Positions 49,976 through 62,695 of a stretch of 64,000 bases of DNA are shown piece by piece. The notes beneath the pieces were generated by a model, which saw only the letters and a list, made by a program, of their open reading frames with translations, was not told the origin of the DNA and searched no databases. Numbering within the stretch: position 1 is the stretch's first letter; each line of letters begins with the position of its first letter. The stretch is from Physcomitrium patens (Eukaryota > Streptophyta > Bryopsida > Funariales > Funariaceae): positions 6,358,178 to 6,422,177 of the forward strand of contig NC_037253.1 of assembly GCF_000002425.4 (NCBI RefSeq). The letters run 5' to 3'. The position numbers and the translations under genes were made by a program.

Positions 49976-52182
49976 ATTATTGAGAAGCAAATAAGATTCT
50001 TTATCCTAAATAACAAATTATAATTCTTTTAAACCAAAAATCTTCTTAACCTTCATGCTTCAAACTTAGAAGAAATAATTAGTTATGCTAAAGTGATAAG
50101 AATGGTTATAAAAACAAAAAAATAAAAAATAAAATAAAAAATAATGAAGATACTAGACTCTTCTTTGACATGGTTGCTAGTTCAAACTTTTACTTCCAAT
50201 CATACTATTAGCAAAAGAGAATAAATATTACAACCTACACAATCAAACTTAGCCATCAACATTTATAAAACATTATGAGCTATAGAACCTTCTTTCTTTG
50301 AAATATAGTGATAATATAGATGAAGATTATATATTCAAATAGATAAATTTATAAATCAAACCAACCGCAAAAAAAGTAATTCTCATTTATTTTATATAGC
50401 ATAGAGGCCTTGCGATCAACATATTGAGATCACAAGTAAGAAAAGATGCTTTTATTTTCTAACAAATATGCAACTTACTTATGATAGCTAATGATATGTT
50501 AATTATGCTTACAAAAGAGGTTTAAGTTAGAAATAAGTTAGAAATAATTTAATTCTAATTTTAATTTCTATACTTCTAATCTTCAAATGGTTATATTTTC
50601 TTATGAAACAAGGCATAAGAGTAGTTATTTTTTTATTGGAAAATATATTTAAAAGACATTGATAAAGTTATTTTGGCCAAAAAAATATTTTTAGGGTTCA
50701 ATTGATGGCAATAAGCTTTGATCTTGGATTTTGACAATTAGTTCAATTAATACCATGGATCTTAGTTTGAGCTCCTTGGAGTTTAAAAGTAGATATGTGG
50801 CTACCTCCTTAGGTTTTAAGGTAATAGTAGAAAAGATCTCATGGACTCATATAATTGGGACATTTTTTTTTTTATTATTATTAATACACATAGCCATGTC
50901 AAATTTTCTCTAGGTTTTATAAGAGGCTTTAGTTATTGTGAGTTTTTTCTTTGAATTTTTAAAATCAATTCTTGAAATTTTATATGAAGATAGAATTTCT
51001 ACATAAAATTTTTTTTGGATGTAAAAATATTAAAATCTGAAGTTTGGACAAGAAAAAAACCTCTAATTTAAAGAAAGGTGATATATTGCCTTAATAATTT
51101 AGTAGCTCTATTTTAGAAGACTACCTTATACTTTTCACAAGATAGAAAGCAATAAGGATATTTTTGTTTTAGAGTTGATAAAAATATTCCTTAGAAAGCT
51201 AAAAACTGATAATATTGGAGCTAGAATGTGGTAGGAGTGTTGATTTTTATTGCCTCCAAATTGAAGGCTGTGTTGTCTCCATATTAAAATAATTGACTAA
51301 AGGTACAAATTTGGAAGACAAAATTAGGAGGAATAAGACAACCTAAGAATTCAATTTTTAGAAGAATGTGCCATTTGAAGTCATGATTCTAAAAAACTTA
51401 TATCTTTATAGGACAATCAAGGAATAATCTATGCCACTCAATTTTGTAGAAGTAAATTTTTTGCATTGTTGAATTAAAGCATCTACTTTGAAGGAAAATA
51501 TTTGAGACCTAAAACCAAATTTGAAGATGAAATTTTGAAGGTGCCATGTATATTCATCTCTTCTTTCTAAAATAACTAATTAAACTCAATTTTGAGCTTA
51601 ATAATAATTTTGAGCTTAATATTAATTTGTGAAGGTAGATGCAAAAATTATATAGAAGTGCCAAATTCCTTTGGTTCTATATTTTTATACTTATGTTAGT
51701 CCATTAATTAGTTGGTATATATGAATTTTAGATAAAAGGTTATGAGGGATGTAGAAGTTTAATTTAAATAAATAATTATATTATTGAATAATGTTTTAGA
51801 TAGATATAATATTTGGATAAAGTCATCAATTTGAATGTGACATATTTTGTGGATAAAAAACTGAAATGGCATGCATTTTATGGATTAGAACAACCAATGA
51901 TTAGATGGATGTATGAATCTTAAATAATCAATAGAGTAATAACTTAATTTGGAATAAAATGCATAATAAATTATTCAAAATAATTAAATAATATTGATTT
52001 TTTTGTAGAATTTTAAGACATCCAAGTCAATACACTTAATTTTCCTTGCACTCCTCAAAACAGTACTAAATAAAATTTAAAATTTCTGTTCATATAGAAG
52101 AATTTGGTACTTGATTTTTTTAATTATATATAAATTAGTGACTAGTTCTAGAAAAGCTAATCCTTTGCTAGTTTTTACATGG

Positions 52183-52213
<31 letters not shown>

Positions 52214-55200
52214 TGAAGACGTTTTTCTAAAATTGAGAAGATTTAAAGCAATTTCGTCACTACTATGTGAAACATGCCTTTGGACAATATAAAGACAATG
52301 TTATTGTATTGTAACACAACTATCTGGTGAGATTTTAAAAAAAAATTGATTATTTTATAAAATAGCTTAATTTAAAATATATTAAAAATTTATTTCAAAA
52401 GATATAAATAAAATTTAATGAAGTAGTAAAATATTTAGAATTAATCTTATCTTTTTGTAAAGAAGGTTTCAATTTACTTTACAAAACCATAAACAAGAAA
52501 AAAAAAATTAGTACAAAAACATATCATAGAAATTTTTAGATGATAATTAATAATAGCTTCTAATAAGAATCAGGTAGAAAAATCTTAGATTAATACCCAA
52601 AGAAAACTTATTATAAATCATGGTTTATACTAGGCCTTGAAGTACAAAATCACTTGCTTATAAGAAGTATAAGGTTTTTTTATAGATTAGATAGCAAGAT
52701 TGGATAAGAGACTTGATAAGGTTTTTATAGGCATTTGTGTAATGGACATACAAATTTATCTAGATTAAAGAAATTAAATAGAAATAAGTAGATATAAGTA
52801 AATTTGACAATTGCTTATGGAGAAGCTTTACAGATACAGATTTTTATTTCTATATAGAATTATATATTTTTTTATAAACCATATGATTTCTTACATATAA
52901 TTTTATTTTCTAAAATAGGAAATATAATATTTTTTGACCATCTAATATTTTTTTATAATTTTTTATAATAATAATTATCATATCTGTATTTTTCAGCACT
53001 CTTAAACCTCAATGAAAGTCAATTTTGTCAAATATTCATTATTATAACTGAAATGTAAATATATATACACACACAAAACTATAAGCTCAAATTATACACT
53101 TTAAAAGGATTGAAGTGATTTTTTAAAGCGTGATCTCCACCATATAAAAAATAAGGCTAGGATTGAACTTGGAGGGAAAGTTGTAGTCTAATAGAAAATT
53201 ACAATAGAAAAGGTGGACCAAACTTTGGATAGGATTTAGCATTTTAACCTATTTACATCTCTATTAAAAGAATATTGGAGGGAGAGGGAGAAATGGCACA
53301 AGGTGGTAGAGGTAGCATCGCATGGATATTTTAGAAGCATGCCCTTGTTTTGCCAAATATGCTTATTTCATAGCCATTGCATTGCACCCTTGTTTCTTTC
53401 TTCTAAAATCTCTTTATCAAAGCATTTACTAGTAGTACTTTGCAACATAAAACCATTTTTTTCCTCAGATTTCATTGTATATATTACTAAAGTTAGTTTA
53501 GGATTAAATATAATATTTTAGATATCTAATCAAGAAATTAATTAGTAAAGAGATAATCAAAGTGATAGAAAGAGTTTATTTTTTATAATAAAAATAATAA
53601 TTATTATTATGATTATTATAATGATTCTTATTTTAGATTGAGCTTTATAGTGAATATGAGTTATAGTGTGATCTATTCTAAAATGATATTTTATTTTATA
53701 ATATTTAAATATTTTATTTATAAAAAGTATCATTATTTTATAAGATTTCTTATTTTGATTGATTATTTACATATATACATATATTTATATATTTTAAAAT
53801 TTAAATCCAAATTTTGATCTTAAAGCTTTAAAGAATCCAAAAAATATTAATAGATTATGTGCCAATAGAAATATTGTATATGTTAAATTTAAAAAATATC
53901 TAAAATCATCTTCAAAGTTATTCTATAGATTATTTCCAATAAAAGATATATTTAAGAAACTAGTAATAATAACAATAGATGTAAAAAATATCATTTTTTA
54001 TATTATTTTTAGTTTTTGAAAGTACAAATTAAAGAGGATAAAAGAAACTAGGTTTTAAAGTCACTAATTTAGTAGCTCTCTTGAAAAAAAATTATAAAAG
54101 AATACTTATAGGTTGTAAGAGTCATTTAATTCAAAGTTAAGAAATCCAAGCATAACCTAATCAAAGGTGGATTTCTTCTTCAATTTGGTGATTACTTCCT
54201 ATCATTTTCAAATTCTTGTTGAAGGCTCATCTCTAGTGAGTAGAAAGATTTAATCACCTTCTCCACCCCTTGTATCCTTTCTTTTCATCTAATTATAAAT
54301 TCCTTGTTGGCGGAAATTTTCTAGTGGTAGAGGGATTTAATCACCTTTTCTACCTATTATTTCTTTCTTATTTATAGGTATAGTAAAGAAAAGAATTCTT
54401 CAATACTATTCAAGAGTATTTCACTAATAAATTAAGAAGTTTTTGAGAAAAGAAAAGAAAAGAAGAAACAAAAAAGATGAAGTAAAAGTGAAGAATAAGA
54501 AGAAGGAAGGAAAAAATTCAAAATTCAATGGCTACATTCAAAAATAAGTTCTCTTAAAATAATCAATTAAGATATTTATTTTATTGTTAAATTAATAAAA
54601 TTTGTAGGTTGAAGAGCAAGGAGCTAAAAGAAGAAATTGATCACTTAAAAAATAAAAAATTCAAATAATTTTTTTAGCATTAGTGAATTATTTTAATTAT
54701 TCAAATTTTAGCACATACATTGTTATGATTTAAGACGGCTAATAAGTAAAAGAGTGAAGAAAATATTATATTTAAAATATCTTATTTCAAAAAATTATAA
54801 AAAATTATCTTTAAAATATAGATAATAATCAAAGGATAGTAAATTAAAAGTATAAATGCTATTTATTTACAAAGTAGGCTTCTATTTATTTTTCAAGACT
54901 ATAAATAAAGCAAAAATAGTTAGATTAAAAAATAAAGAATATAAACATATGTAGAGGAGAATTGAAAATTGAATTTAGCAAAAATTACTTCAAGAAGATA
55001 TAAATTGATATTCAGAGAGAATTGGTTGTTAACCTGGCTCAAAATCAAACCCCAAGGCACAAAACCACATACCTATGGAAATTCCAAGGATCTTTTGCAA
55101 AATCAAAGTGTGAGATTTGAGAAAAAACTTTATAAAATTTGTTAGAGCAAGAGTTTTTAGCAATTTGAGTTTGTAATGACTTTGTAAGAGCTTTGCAAAG

Positions 55201-56267
55201 TTAAGGTTGTTTTGAGTGACTCTAGGTTTTTTGAAATAAAATATAATTTGTAATTTAGATAATTTCATAATTTTTATAGCAGATCTATAAGTGAAATTTT
55301 GTAAGATTGTGTAGGTAGTTGTATTGAATGTATGTTTTGAATTGGAGCTTATTCAAATAGTTGAATTAAAGATTATTGAAGTTCAAGTAGATTAGGATCT
55401 TAGAAATTAGATTTTTAGGTCCAATAAGATTATTTGAGATTTGCAACAATTTGTTAATTAGATTGAAGTGATTTTTATTAAAGGTAATATTTGACTTGAC
55501 TTCCAATACTTATACAAATTTTGAGAGCAAGTTAATGGTTCAATTAGGAGTTATTGCTACTAAAAGATCAATATTAAGATCAATGATGGAGGCCGGCCAA
55601 CACCTAAGTGGATTATGAGATTTTTCTGCCATTTTATAAATTCAATTCTCTTCAAATTTTTTAAGCTTATTATTCAGTAAGAAATTGAGAGGTATATAAA
55701 ATTTTAAACAAGATCAAGAATTTAATTAATAAAGATTGAGGTTCTAAAATTGTCCTAGGATTGATTTGAATTTGTTAGATTTTGATTAGGATTTGTTTAG
55801 AAATTGATTAGGATTTGGCTTAGGATTTGATTAGGGTTCGGCTTTAGATTTGATTAGGATTTGATTTAGGATTTAAGATCTGATTAGAATTGATTTAGGA
55901 TTTAGAATCTAATCAGAGTTAGTTTAGAATTTGGAATTTTTTTAGGATTTTTTTAGGATTTTATAAATATTTCTATATGATTCTTGTCGATTTCTTTAAG
56001 ATTTCTTTAAGATTTTTTTTTTTTTTTTTTATGATTTCTTTGTAATTCTTTTATAATTTATTTAAAAATTTAATTGAACTTGATCAATGTTTGATTATGT
56101 TTATTAAGCTTTAATTATAATTTATATATGATTTTATTAGGAATTATTATTATAAATTACTTTTATCTTGTACAATCAAGTGCTTGGTGCATTTTCAAGC
56201 AAGACTTCACATAATACAACATATTTCATGAACCTAACATGAAATGCTTGAAGTGGAAGGTATTTTG

Positions 56268-56300
<33 letters not shown>
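48225..56300. other. Long AT-rich stretch without recognisable genes
   Basis: The first 300 bp are the promoter side of the coiled-coil gene. The rest is AT-rich with (TA)n tracts (49939-49976, 52188-52213), a GATTTAGGATT-like repeat (55755-55960), T-runs near 56012 and T31 (56270-56300), and scattered short open frames. I could not read a domain in it. It is probably old transposon DNA, since a gypsy gag follows directly. Confidence 0.5.
55755..55960. repeat. Degenerate GATTTAGGATT short tandem repeats
   Basis: Words such as GATTAGGATTT, GATTTAGGATTT and GATTAGGGTTCG recur roughly every 11-14 bases over about 200 bp. The core resembles the plant telomere unit TTTAGGG but never forms perfect runs. 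Confidence 0.6.
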
Positions 56301-56301
<1 letters not shown>

Positions 56302-56334
56302 GTTTATTTGAAATATGGAGAAAGAAGGCAAGAA

Positions 56335-57110
56335 AATGGAAGAAGAAGCTTTTTGTAGAACTTTAAATGGTGCTTCAAGTAGAGTTGGAAGTGGAGCTAC
56401 AAGTTAAAGAAAAAGTATATATTTTGATCTCAACTCCACAAGCATATTTGAGGCTTTTGCCTTATTCATGCAACAACAATAAGTTAAAGATTGCAAAGAA
56501 GGTATGGCAAATAAAGCATTATAAGTGGTTGTGGATAAGATTGATCAATTTGAAAGAAAGGATATTATAAAATATTTAAGGTGTCAAAAAGGATAAGGTA
56601 GGTATTCAAAGATCATTTCAAGCATTTAACAAAAAAATGCCTACTATCTATCTTACATCTATGATTCAATCTTAAATGGCTATATCAAAGAAAGAAGAAA
56701 TGGACATTGATAAAATCATATGAGGGATGAAAGATTTATAAATAAAATTTGAAAAACTTCAAAAAAATGGTCAATCATTACAAATATCAATAAGATGAAA
56801 TTTAAGACCAATAGAAGGTATAGTGCATAGGTGCATGTGGTATAATAGCATAGATCATTCAAGAAGGGAATGTGAGAATTTATAGAGCTGCTACATAAAG
56901 AGATTGTTTTTTTTCAAAGATATTTTGAACTATAAGTTGTATATCTTAGGAAAAAGCTATAAAATTAAGTATTTTAACTTATTAACATAATATAAGATGT
57001 CATAAGATTCAAGGATTAATACAATTTAAGTCATCAAAAGAAGACTTTGTATTCTATTATAGGATAGTAGTAGGTCTTTTATTTGATCCAAAAACTTGTT
57101 ATTAGTCTCC
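56335..57110 (+). pseudogene. Decayed Ty3/gypsy gag with damaged zinc knuckle
   Basis: In one plus-strand frame the sequence reads EEEAFCRTLNGASSRVGSG, VVVDKIDQFERKDIIKYLRC (gag core) and, further on in another frame, RCMWYNSIDHSRRECE at about 56830-56880. That last motif has the C-X2-C-X4-H-X4-C spacing of a retroviral-type zinc knuckle, but the second Cys is Tyr (TGT to TAT). Numerous stops interrupt it. No LTR or pol domain was recognised next to it, so only part of an element may remain. It is a different family from the gypsy at 26-35 kb, judging by gag sequence. Confidence 0.65.
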
Positions 57111-57980
57111 TACTCAACTTTGATAATTTATACAGCCACACTTGGTATAGAATTGTTTCTAAGTCAATATCTTTTTTAAAATTTGATAATTACAAAGTAA
57201 AAGAATAGACTAGACTTCAATTTCTATATCAACTGAAAAGACATGTAATTTATATGTGAATTTTAAACATAAATTTTGCCAATATATTTAATTTGACAAT
57301 GTAAAATGTAATTAATACTCAGTAAAAACAAATATATCTTAAGAAGTCTTCCCTACATAAATTTTCCAGGTTATATTATACAAAATCTATTTTACAAATA
57401 TTGTGGGAATAAATTTAAGTAAATATCATTTAGAAGTAGTCTACATACTTCATTTTTTAATATAGAATCAAGTCCAAACAATTAAAGACCTCATAAAGCA
57501 ATTTGTAGCAGTGAGATATATTTGTAGGTAAAATCTTAATTACAATTAACAGGTTGAATCTTTGCTGAAAAACATGACCTTGTAATTGTTTGGTTTAAAT
57601 GTTTTAGAATTTTTTTTGTTATTATAATAATTTAAGTATCATATTCTGTATACATCAAATTTTATTTTTTTATATTAAAAATAAATCAACACATACTTTG
57701 TATAGTTTTGTATAGTCTTGTTAACATGATACATGGAAAACCCTAAACTTGGTAACAGTACTAATAAATGCAATTTGTCAATTAAAGTGGTAGAACACTA
57801 CTCTCCATGCAATTTCAAACTCTTTTCAAACTTGGAAAAAGAGAGGTAGAAATAATAAAGAACAATGCACCAGAGCGGATCAAAGTCAAAACTCTCACCA
57901 AGTCCACTCCATTTGAAAACAAACTAATAAAATAAACAAGTAAACAAACCTGAGTAACGATAACAACAATAATGGTAGAC
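57111..57980. other. AT-rich intergenic DNA, turning mixed near 57.8 kb
   Basis: No gene is seen. The open frame at 57815-58018 (minus) starts on TTG rather than ATG and ends in a hydrophobic run; it is not supported as a protein. Confidence 0.45.
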
Positions 57981-57984
57981 CTAA

Positions 57985-58166
57985 TTTTGGCGCCTGCCCG
58001 AATAGAAGGGAGAGGCAACGAAACTTTTTCGAACGATTGCCGCTTTGGGGCTGCATTATTTTCACACCAAATTTAGCGGGGAAAGAGTGACAGCGATTCT
58101 GCCTTATTAACGGCGCCGCTATATTTGGCGCCGTTGGACTGAACCAGGAGCACCGCTATATTTGGC
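57985..58166. promoter_or_regulatory. Cluster of E2F-like sites with an inverted and a direct repeat
   Basis: TTTTGGCGCC lies at 57985-57994 and TTTGGCGCC at 58124-58132, both matching the E2F/DP core TTTSGCGC. The second is part of a perfect 9-bp inverted repeat, AACGGCGCC (58109-58117) and GGCGCCGTT (58127-58135). The 14-mer CCGCTATATTTGGC occurs at 58116-58129 and 58153-58166, and an inverted relative, CACCAAATTTAGCGGGG, at 58064-58080. The cluster sits at the AT-rich to mixed composition boundary, as a promoter would. Which gene it serves is not shown; the nearest CDS starts at 59913. Confidence 0.6.
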
Positions 58167-58169
58167 TAC

Positions 58170-59912
58170 TCCCGGGTGACCCGTCGCTAGCAGCTTCCGC
58201 TGCTGTTGCCAGCGGGACCAAGTGTGCAGGAAGCCCAGCTTAGCTACGCCTTTTGATTCCAGTTGGGTGTCGGTTGCGAAGAAAATCTGCGCTGAGTTGA
58301 AAGAGGCGGGGTGGGAAATGAGAGATTTTTTTATGTTTTTATGATTTTGCAGGTTTTGGGGCGGACCTTATAGCGAAGTGATTCTGGTTCCGCCGTAATT
58401 AGGAGTAGGATCTGTGGGTGGGCGCCGGCTAACCGCGTTTAGAACTGGACTGAGTCTTTTCTCTCATGGTTGCACAATAGCCACCAACTCGTTTCAAATC
58501 CCTTTTGATGGCGTGCCGCGCAGACGGTTGTTTCACCGAACATATCTTCTTAGAGGATTTATTGTTTCTTTAATCTCCTCTCTCTCTCTCCCTCTCGTTT
58601 TGTGTGACATCGTGTCTTTTGCTTGAACTTGCCCTGTTGTGGCTCTAAGGAGATAACGTGATGTGCAGGGAAGCACACGGTTGGAAATAATGATAATTAA
58701 ATTGGTAAGAGACGGATGGAGCAGAAATTTTCATCCTGCTGTTGTCAATAGCGGTCTTGCTTCAAACAGTGTCATAAAAAGTAGAAGCATTAAGACTGTA
58801 TCTCTGGTTGCAATAGCCACTTCGGGTTGATCGACCTTTCCATGCATGGCTTCCGGACAGTGCTCATATAGCAAGGTTGGGATTCAGGAAGATAGGGACT
58901 CGATGTTAAAACAGCACTTAGTAAACGCTGGTTACAGGATTGCAGAGGGTTAAAAATAGATAATGTCAGACGATTCAAGCATTCAACCCAAGTAAAGTTA
59001 CTGTCATGGAATGTTCTGTGATCCATACCACAAAATGGTGCGACGACGCAATCAGTTGGTGGTCGTAACTTTCCAGGAAAAAATTATGTGATGCATTTAA
59101 ATTTCGATCACCTGATAATTAAGCAAGAGGTGACCATTAATGCCCATGATTATCTGTAGTTCCAGCCCATTTCAGCTTGTTTTTGTAGTGGGTGATGACA
59201 AAACGAGTTTTTTTTTCTAAAATTCTTCGTTAGAATGGTCCACCCAAAAGTCTTGGAACGACAATGCAACATCCTCCAACCGTGAAGGCGAGAGTTTCTG
59301 ATAATGCTCTGATTCTCATTGAAGGGGGGTAAATCCGGGACCTAGGATTAGGGTTCCAATCTGCAGTCTTCTTCCAATGCCCTCCCCGCTTGGAGCAGGT
59401 GGCGTCATGCGGAGGCGCAGCCTCAAAGCATTTAAAACGATACTCGTTGCTTTCCAATTTTGGGTACCACATTTTTAGGATTCCCAGAAAAATACTACAA
59501 TCCATGGATTCCTTCGAATTCAAAGCTAGTAGCTCCTCACCTAGAAGTTCTCACGGTCAAGACAGACGATGCCGATCATATGTCATCTAAGAAAGAGGTT
59601 GATATAGCCACATAACTCGCACGCACCCGCTAGGTATATCTTGGGCAGTTTGGTCCATCCTAAACCTGTCAGACGATACTGAACTTGAGGTGTAGGAGTC
59701 AAGGGATTGACACATCGTAGTGAAAATCGACGCACTTAGTCTGAGGAGTTGCATTTTTCTCGAGTACGATGTACTGAAATTCTTGACGGGGGGCGTGCTA
59801 CGTTTTCAGACACCTATCCAGATTAGGAGGTTTACAAGGAACATTATGTGAGAGTTCTAGGGTGTTTGAAAAGGAATGTGCTGAGGTTCGAGTCTAGCAG
59901 TGGACAGAAGCG
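58170..59912 (+). other. Probable promoter/leader region upstream of the 884-residue gene
   Basis: Mixed composition with CT-rich runs (58575-58600) and no supported coding frame. It may hold untranslated exons linking the E2F-like cluster with the ATG at 59913, which I could not demonstrate. Confidence 0.4.
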
Positions 59913-62695
59913 ATGGGGACATATCAGCTGAGCTTGCAGGGATCCTACTCCACGCAGGCAGAAGCTGCCCAGAAGAACTCTCATGGCAGTACCTGCTGCT
60001 CAGGTGGTAAAGATGGAGGAATCTCTAATGGAAGTTGCCGAGCATACTCAAACGGAATCAGCACAAGCTCGTCGTATGGCTGTACAAGATCATCACACAC
60101 TTCTGGGAAGAAGTCAGCGAAGTCTAAAGTGACTCATGGGTTTGGGTTATTCGGGACAAAACGTGTTGTGTCCCATCAGAACTTAGAGGGGCTAGTGAAT
60201 GCCAGTCCCTCGCGGCACAGTACAGCGTGTTGTGATGGTTTGGCGGAGAGACAGGTCCATGAGAAGAGGCTTACCGCGCAGCGATTGGACACGAGGATTT
60301 CAGCACAAGATGTAGATTTCGTGGGGAGCAGCTTTCGATCGGAGGATGAGAGTCTAGCGCTTTGGGAGGAGGATGAGCAGCCGGCGTCGACTGAGCACGG
60401 CGGGATAAAGTTCACGACCCAGACGCCCAAGTGGCTTGAAGCCATGTTCGACACCGTCAAGCACGCACCGTGGCGAAGCTCCCCAGGTCACCCCAAATCC
60501 TCTTCCAATAGCTCAAGGATCTCGCTGGACAGGAAGACGAGCACTCGACCTTTGCACGAGTCTCCCAGAGCTTTGTACAGCAATTCGGTGAAGAAGAATC
60601 GTAATGCAGAGAATCGAGCAGTGTGCAGTCCCGCTTCGGCTTCCAATTTATCGCGCCAGAGTGGAGAGCTCAATTTGGTTTCATTGCCCACCTACAAGCA
60701 CCTGGACGATGCTGTAACGTCGGATGGTAGCAAGTATGGAAGCTTATCACGGTTACAAGAACCAGATTCCATTTCGGAAGAAGACATGAGGTTAACTTCC
60801 TCTGCGGATTCGTGGAAGACCTCATTCGGGCTGGAGCCTGTCACGGAGAAAGATTGCACAGTCAATCGAGTGACATGGGAAGTTCCTCTAAGCGAGGCGC
60901 GAGAAATTGTGGAGATTGAGCGGGTCCAGAATGCAATTCCATCGCTATCCATGTATGGTTCTGCGTCAACAACAGACAGCCAGGATTTAGCTGAGGAAAT
61001 TGCTGGCACTGTCGATGTTTTACGAAGTGATGCTTTCGATGGACGGTCGGAGTACGCCAGTTGTCGATCCTCAACAGAGCCAGAGCTCGAGCACAGTGAT
61101 AGAGTGTGCGACAATACAAACACAACTGAATCAATTGGTGTCGGGGACCTAGTAAACTTCATTGCACCAGTGATTTCCAAACCTCAAACTTTGGAAAGAA
61201 AAGAAACTTCTTCTTCATCGAGGTCAGGGCGTATTGTTTTCAAATGGGAGGCGCCCACAGGGAAGGTTAAAGCAGAAGAGGTTTTTGCAAGCACTCTTCA
61301 ACTGGACGACTCGCCGTATCTAACTCTGTTCCGTCAATATTCTGCCAATTTGACGAGTGCGACTGTGGATGGGGTTCCTGTAATTCTATCAAAGACCTCA
61401 AACTCCGCAATTGACACCACCTCCACTTCGATTTTAACAAAATCGAAATTTTCGCATGATTTTCGAGGCACTCGGCGAATTTATTCTAGCAGGGGAGCGG
61501 ACGACTCATCAGACGGGCTGTTTACCAAAAAGCGACCTGGGATGTTTGGGCCAACTCGGTCCTTAATGGCAGAGAGGGACGGCCCTAGAGACTTCCTAGA
61601 TTCATCTTCCCCAAGAAGTGTCCTCCGCGGACCAGGCGATGGCAGTTTGCCATCTTCGAATCCCTCCCTAAGATCTGACCCTGGGACACCATCATTCTCA
61701 CCTACGGTCACCTCTGGATCGCAGTCGATTTCGAGTTGCAATGTCTCATTTGATCTCGGCGAAGGCGATTGCGACGCCCTCGCTCCGGGTTACAGTCCTA
61801 ACTCAACTGCTGCTCGCACCTTTGTAGAGTCACGATGCGTGAGCTTGTCATTCCCCAGCTCTTGCCTTGAAAAACCTGCTTGCGACGATGCAAGTAGAAA
61901 AGATAATGGAACAACCACGTCAAACATTGAGCTGCTTGGATCCGATGACCCCTTCAACTCGAACACATTGCACTCCCTCCCTGGGCCGATGCATAGCCCA
62001 GAGCTTTGGACTGCAACGTTCTCTACGCGCTTTTGTAATAACGACTCAGAGCTAGACAGTTTCTGCGCTGCCACCGAGAGAAAATCCCACTGCTCGACGT
62101 CTCCACAAGATGCTTGTCAGTCCTCCGAGGATGAACACCCAAACTTGGAACAGAATACAAGGTCTCGGAGAGACGAATTCAGTGCGTTTCCCGGCATGAA
62201 GTTTTCCCCATTACGCTTAACTTCCTCTAACAAGTCCAACCACAGTTGTTTCATTGCGACCACCCTTTCACCTCCTCACAACGACGAGCATAGCAATCGA
62301 TCGCCCACCTGTGCAGCTACTCTGGAGCTTCTGTCCCCTGCTGGAGCATATAAGCAGAGAAAGTACAAAGCTTCCGGCGTGAAGGATACCAAGCTGCACT
62401 TCACCAAGCATCAGCATTCTTCTGAGGACGAACAGACTGTTATGGTAAGTATCAATCGCCATACTCGCATTGCACAAGCAGCAATATGTAGCGATTGTGA
62501 TCTTTTGGCGGTGTGCTTTGGCGAATTCATTTTTTTTTCTTACCACACTTTTGAATGAATGGTTCATTCCAGGTGTCCATCAGCAAGGCCATGAAGAAAA
62601 TCTTGTCGAAATGTGCCGTGAAGCGCCCCACTCGCAAGTGGAAGTCCAAGATGGGTTCCCTCAAGAGCGACATACTTCCGCCTGCCAAATCTTAA
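59913..62695 (+). CDS. Uncharacterised Ser-rich protein, 884 residues (2 exons)
   Basis: Exon 1 runs 59913-62444 and exon 2 62573-62695, joined in phase 0 across a 128-bp intron (GTAAGT...TTCCAG). Reading through the intron would give an 881-residue version with an unlikely hydrophobic tail; splicing gives a basic C-terminus (SKAMKKILSKCAVKRPTRKW, then KSDILPPAKS). The protein is Ser/Thr/Asp-rich and largely disordered. More ordered patches are KFTTQTPKWLEAMFDTVKHA (about residue 170), VTWEVPLSEAREIVEIERVQ (about 320) and GRIVFKWEAPTGKVKAEEVF (about 440). The last faintly recalls the PFxWEExPGxPK motif of plant DUF688 proteins, which is weak evidence. No catalytic domain, signal peptide or membrane segment is seen. 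The codon pattern and a 2.5-kb open exon make it a real gene. Function unknown. Confidence 0.85.

Noticed and set aside
57815..58018. 67-codon minus-strand frame with a hydrophobic segment
   Set aside because: It starts at TTG, not ATG, overlaps the E2F-like cluster, and shows no homology.
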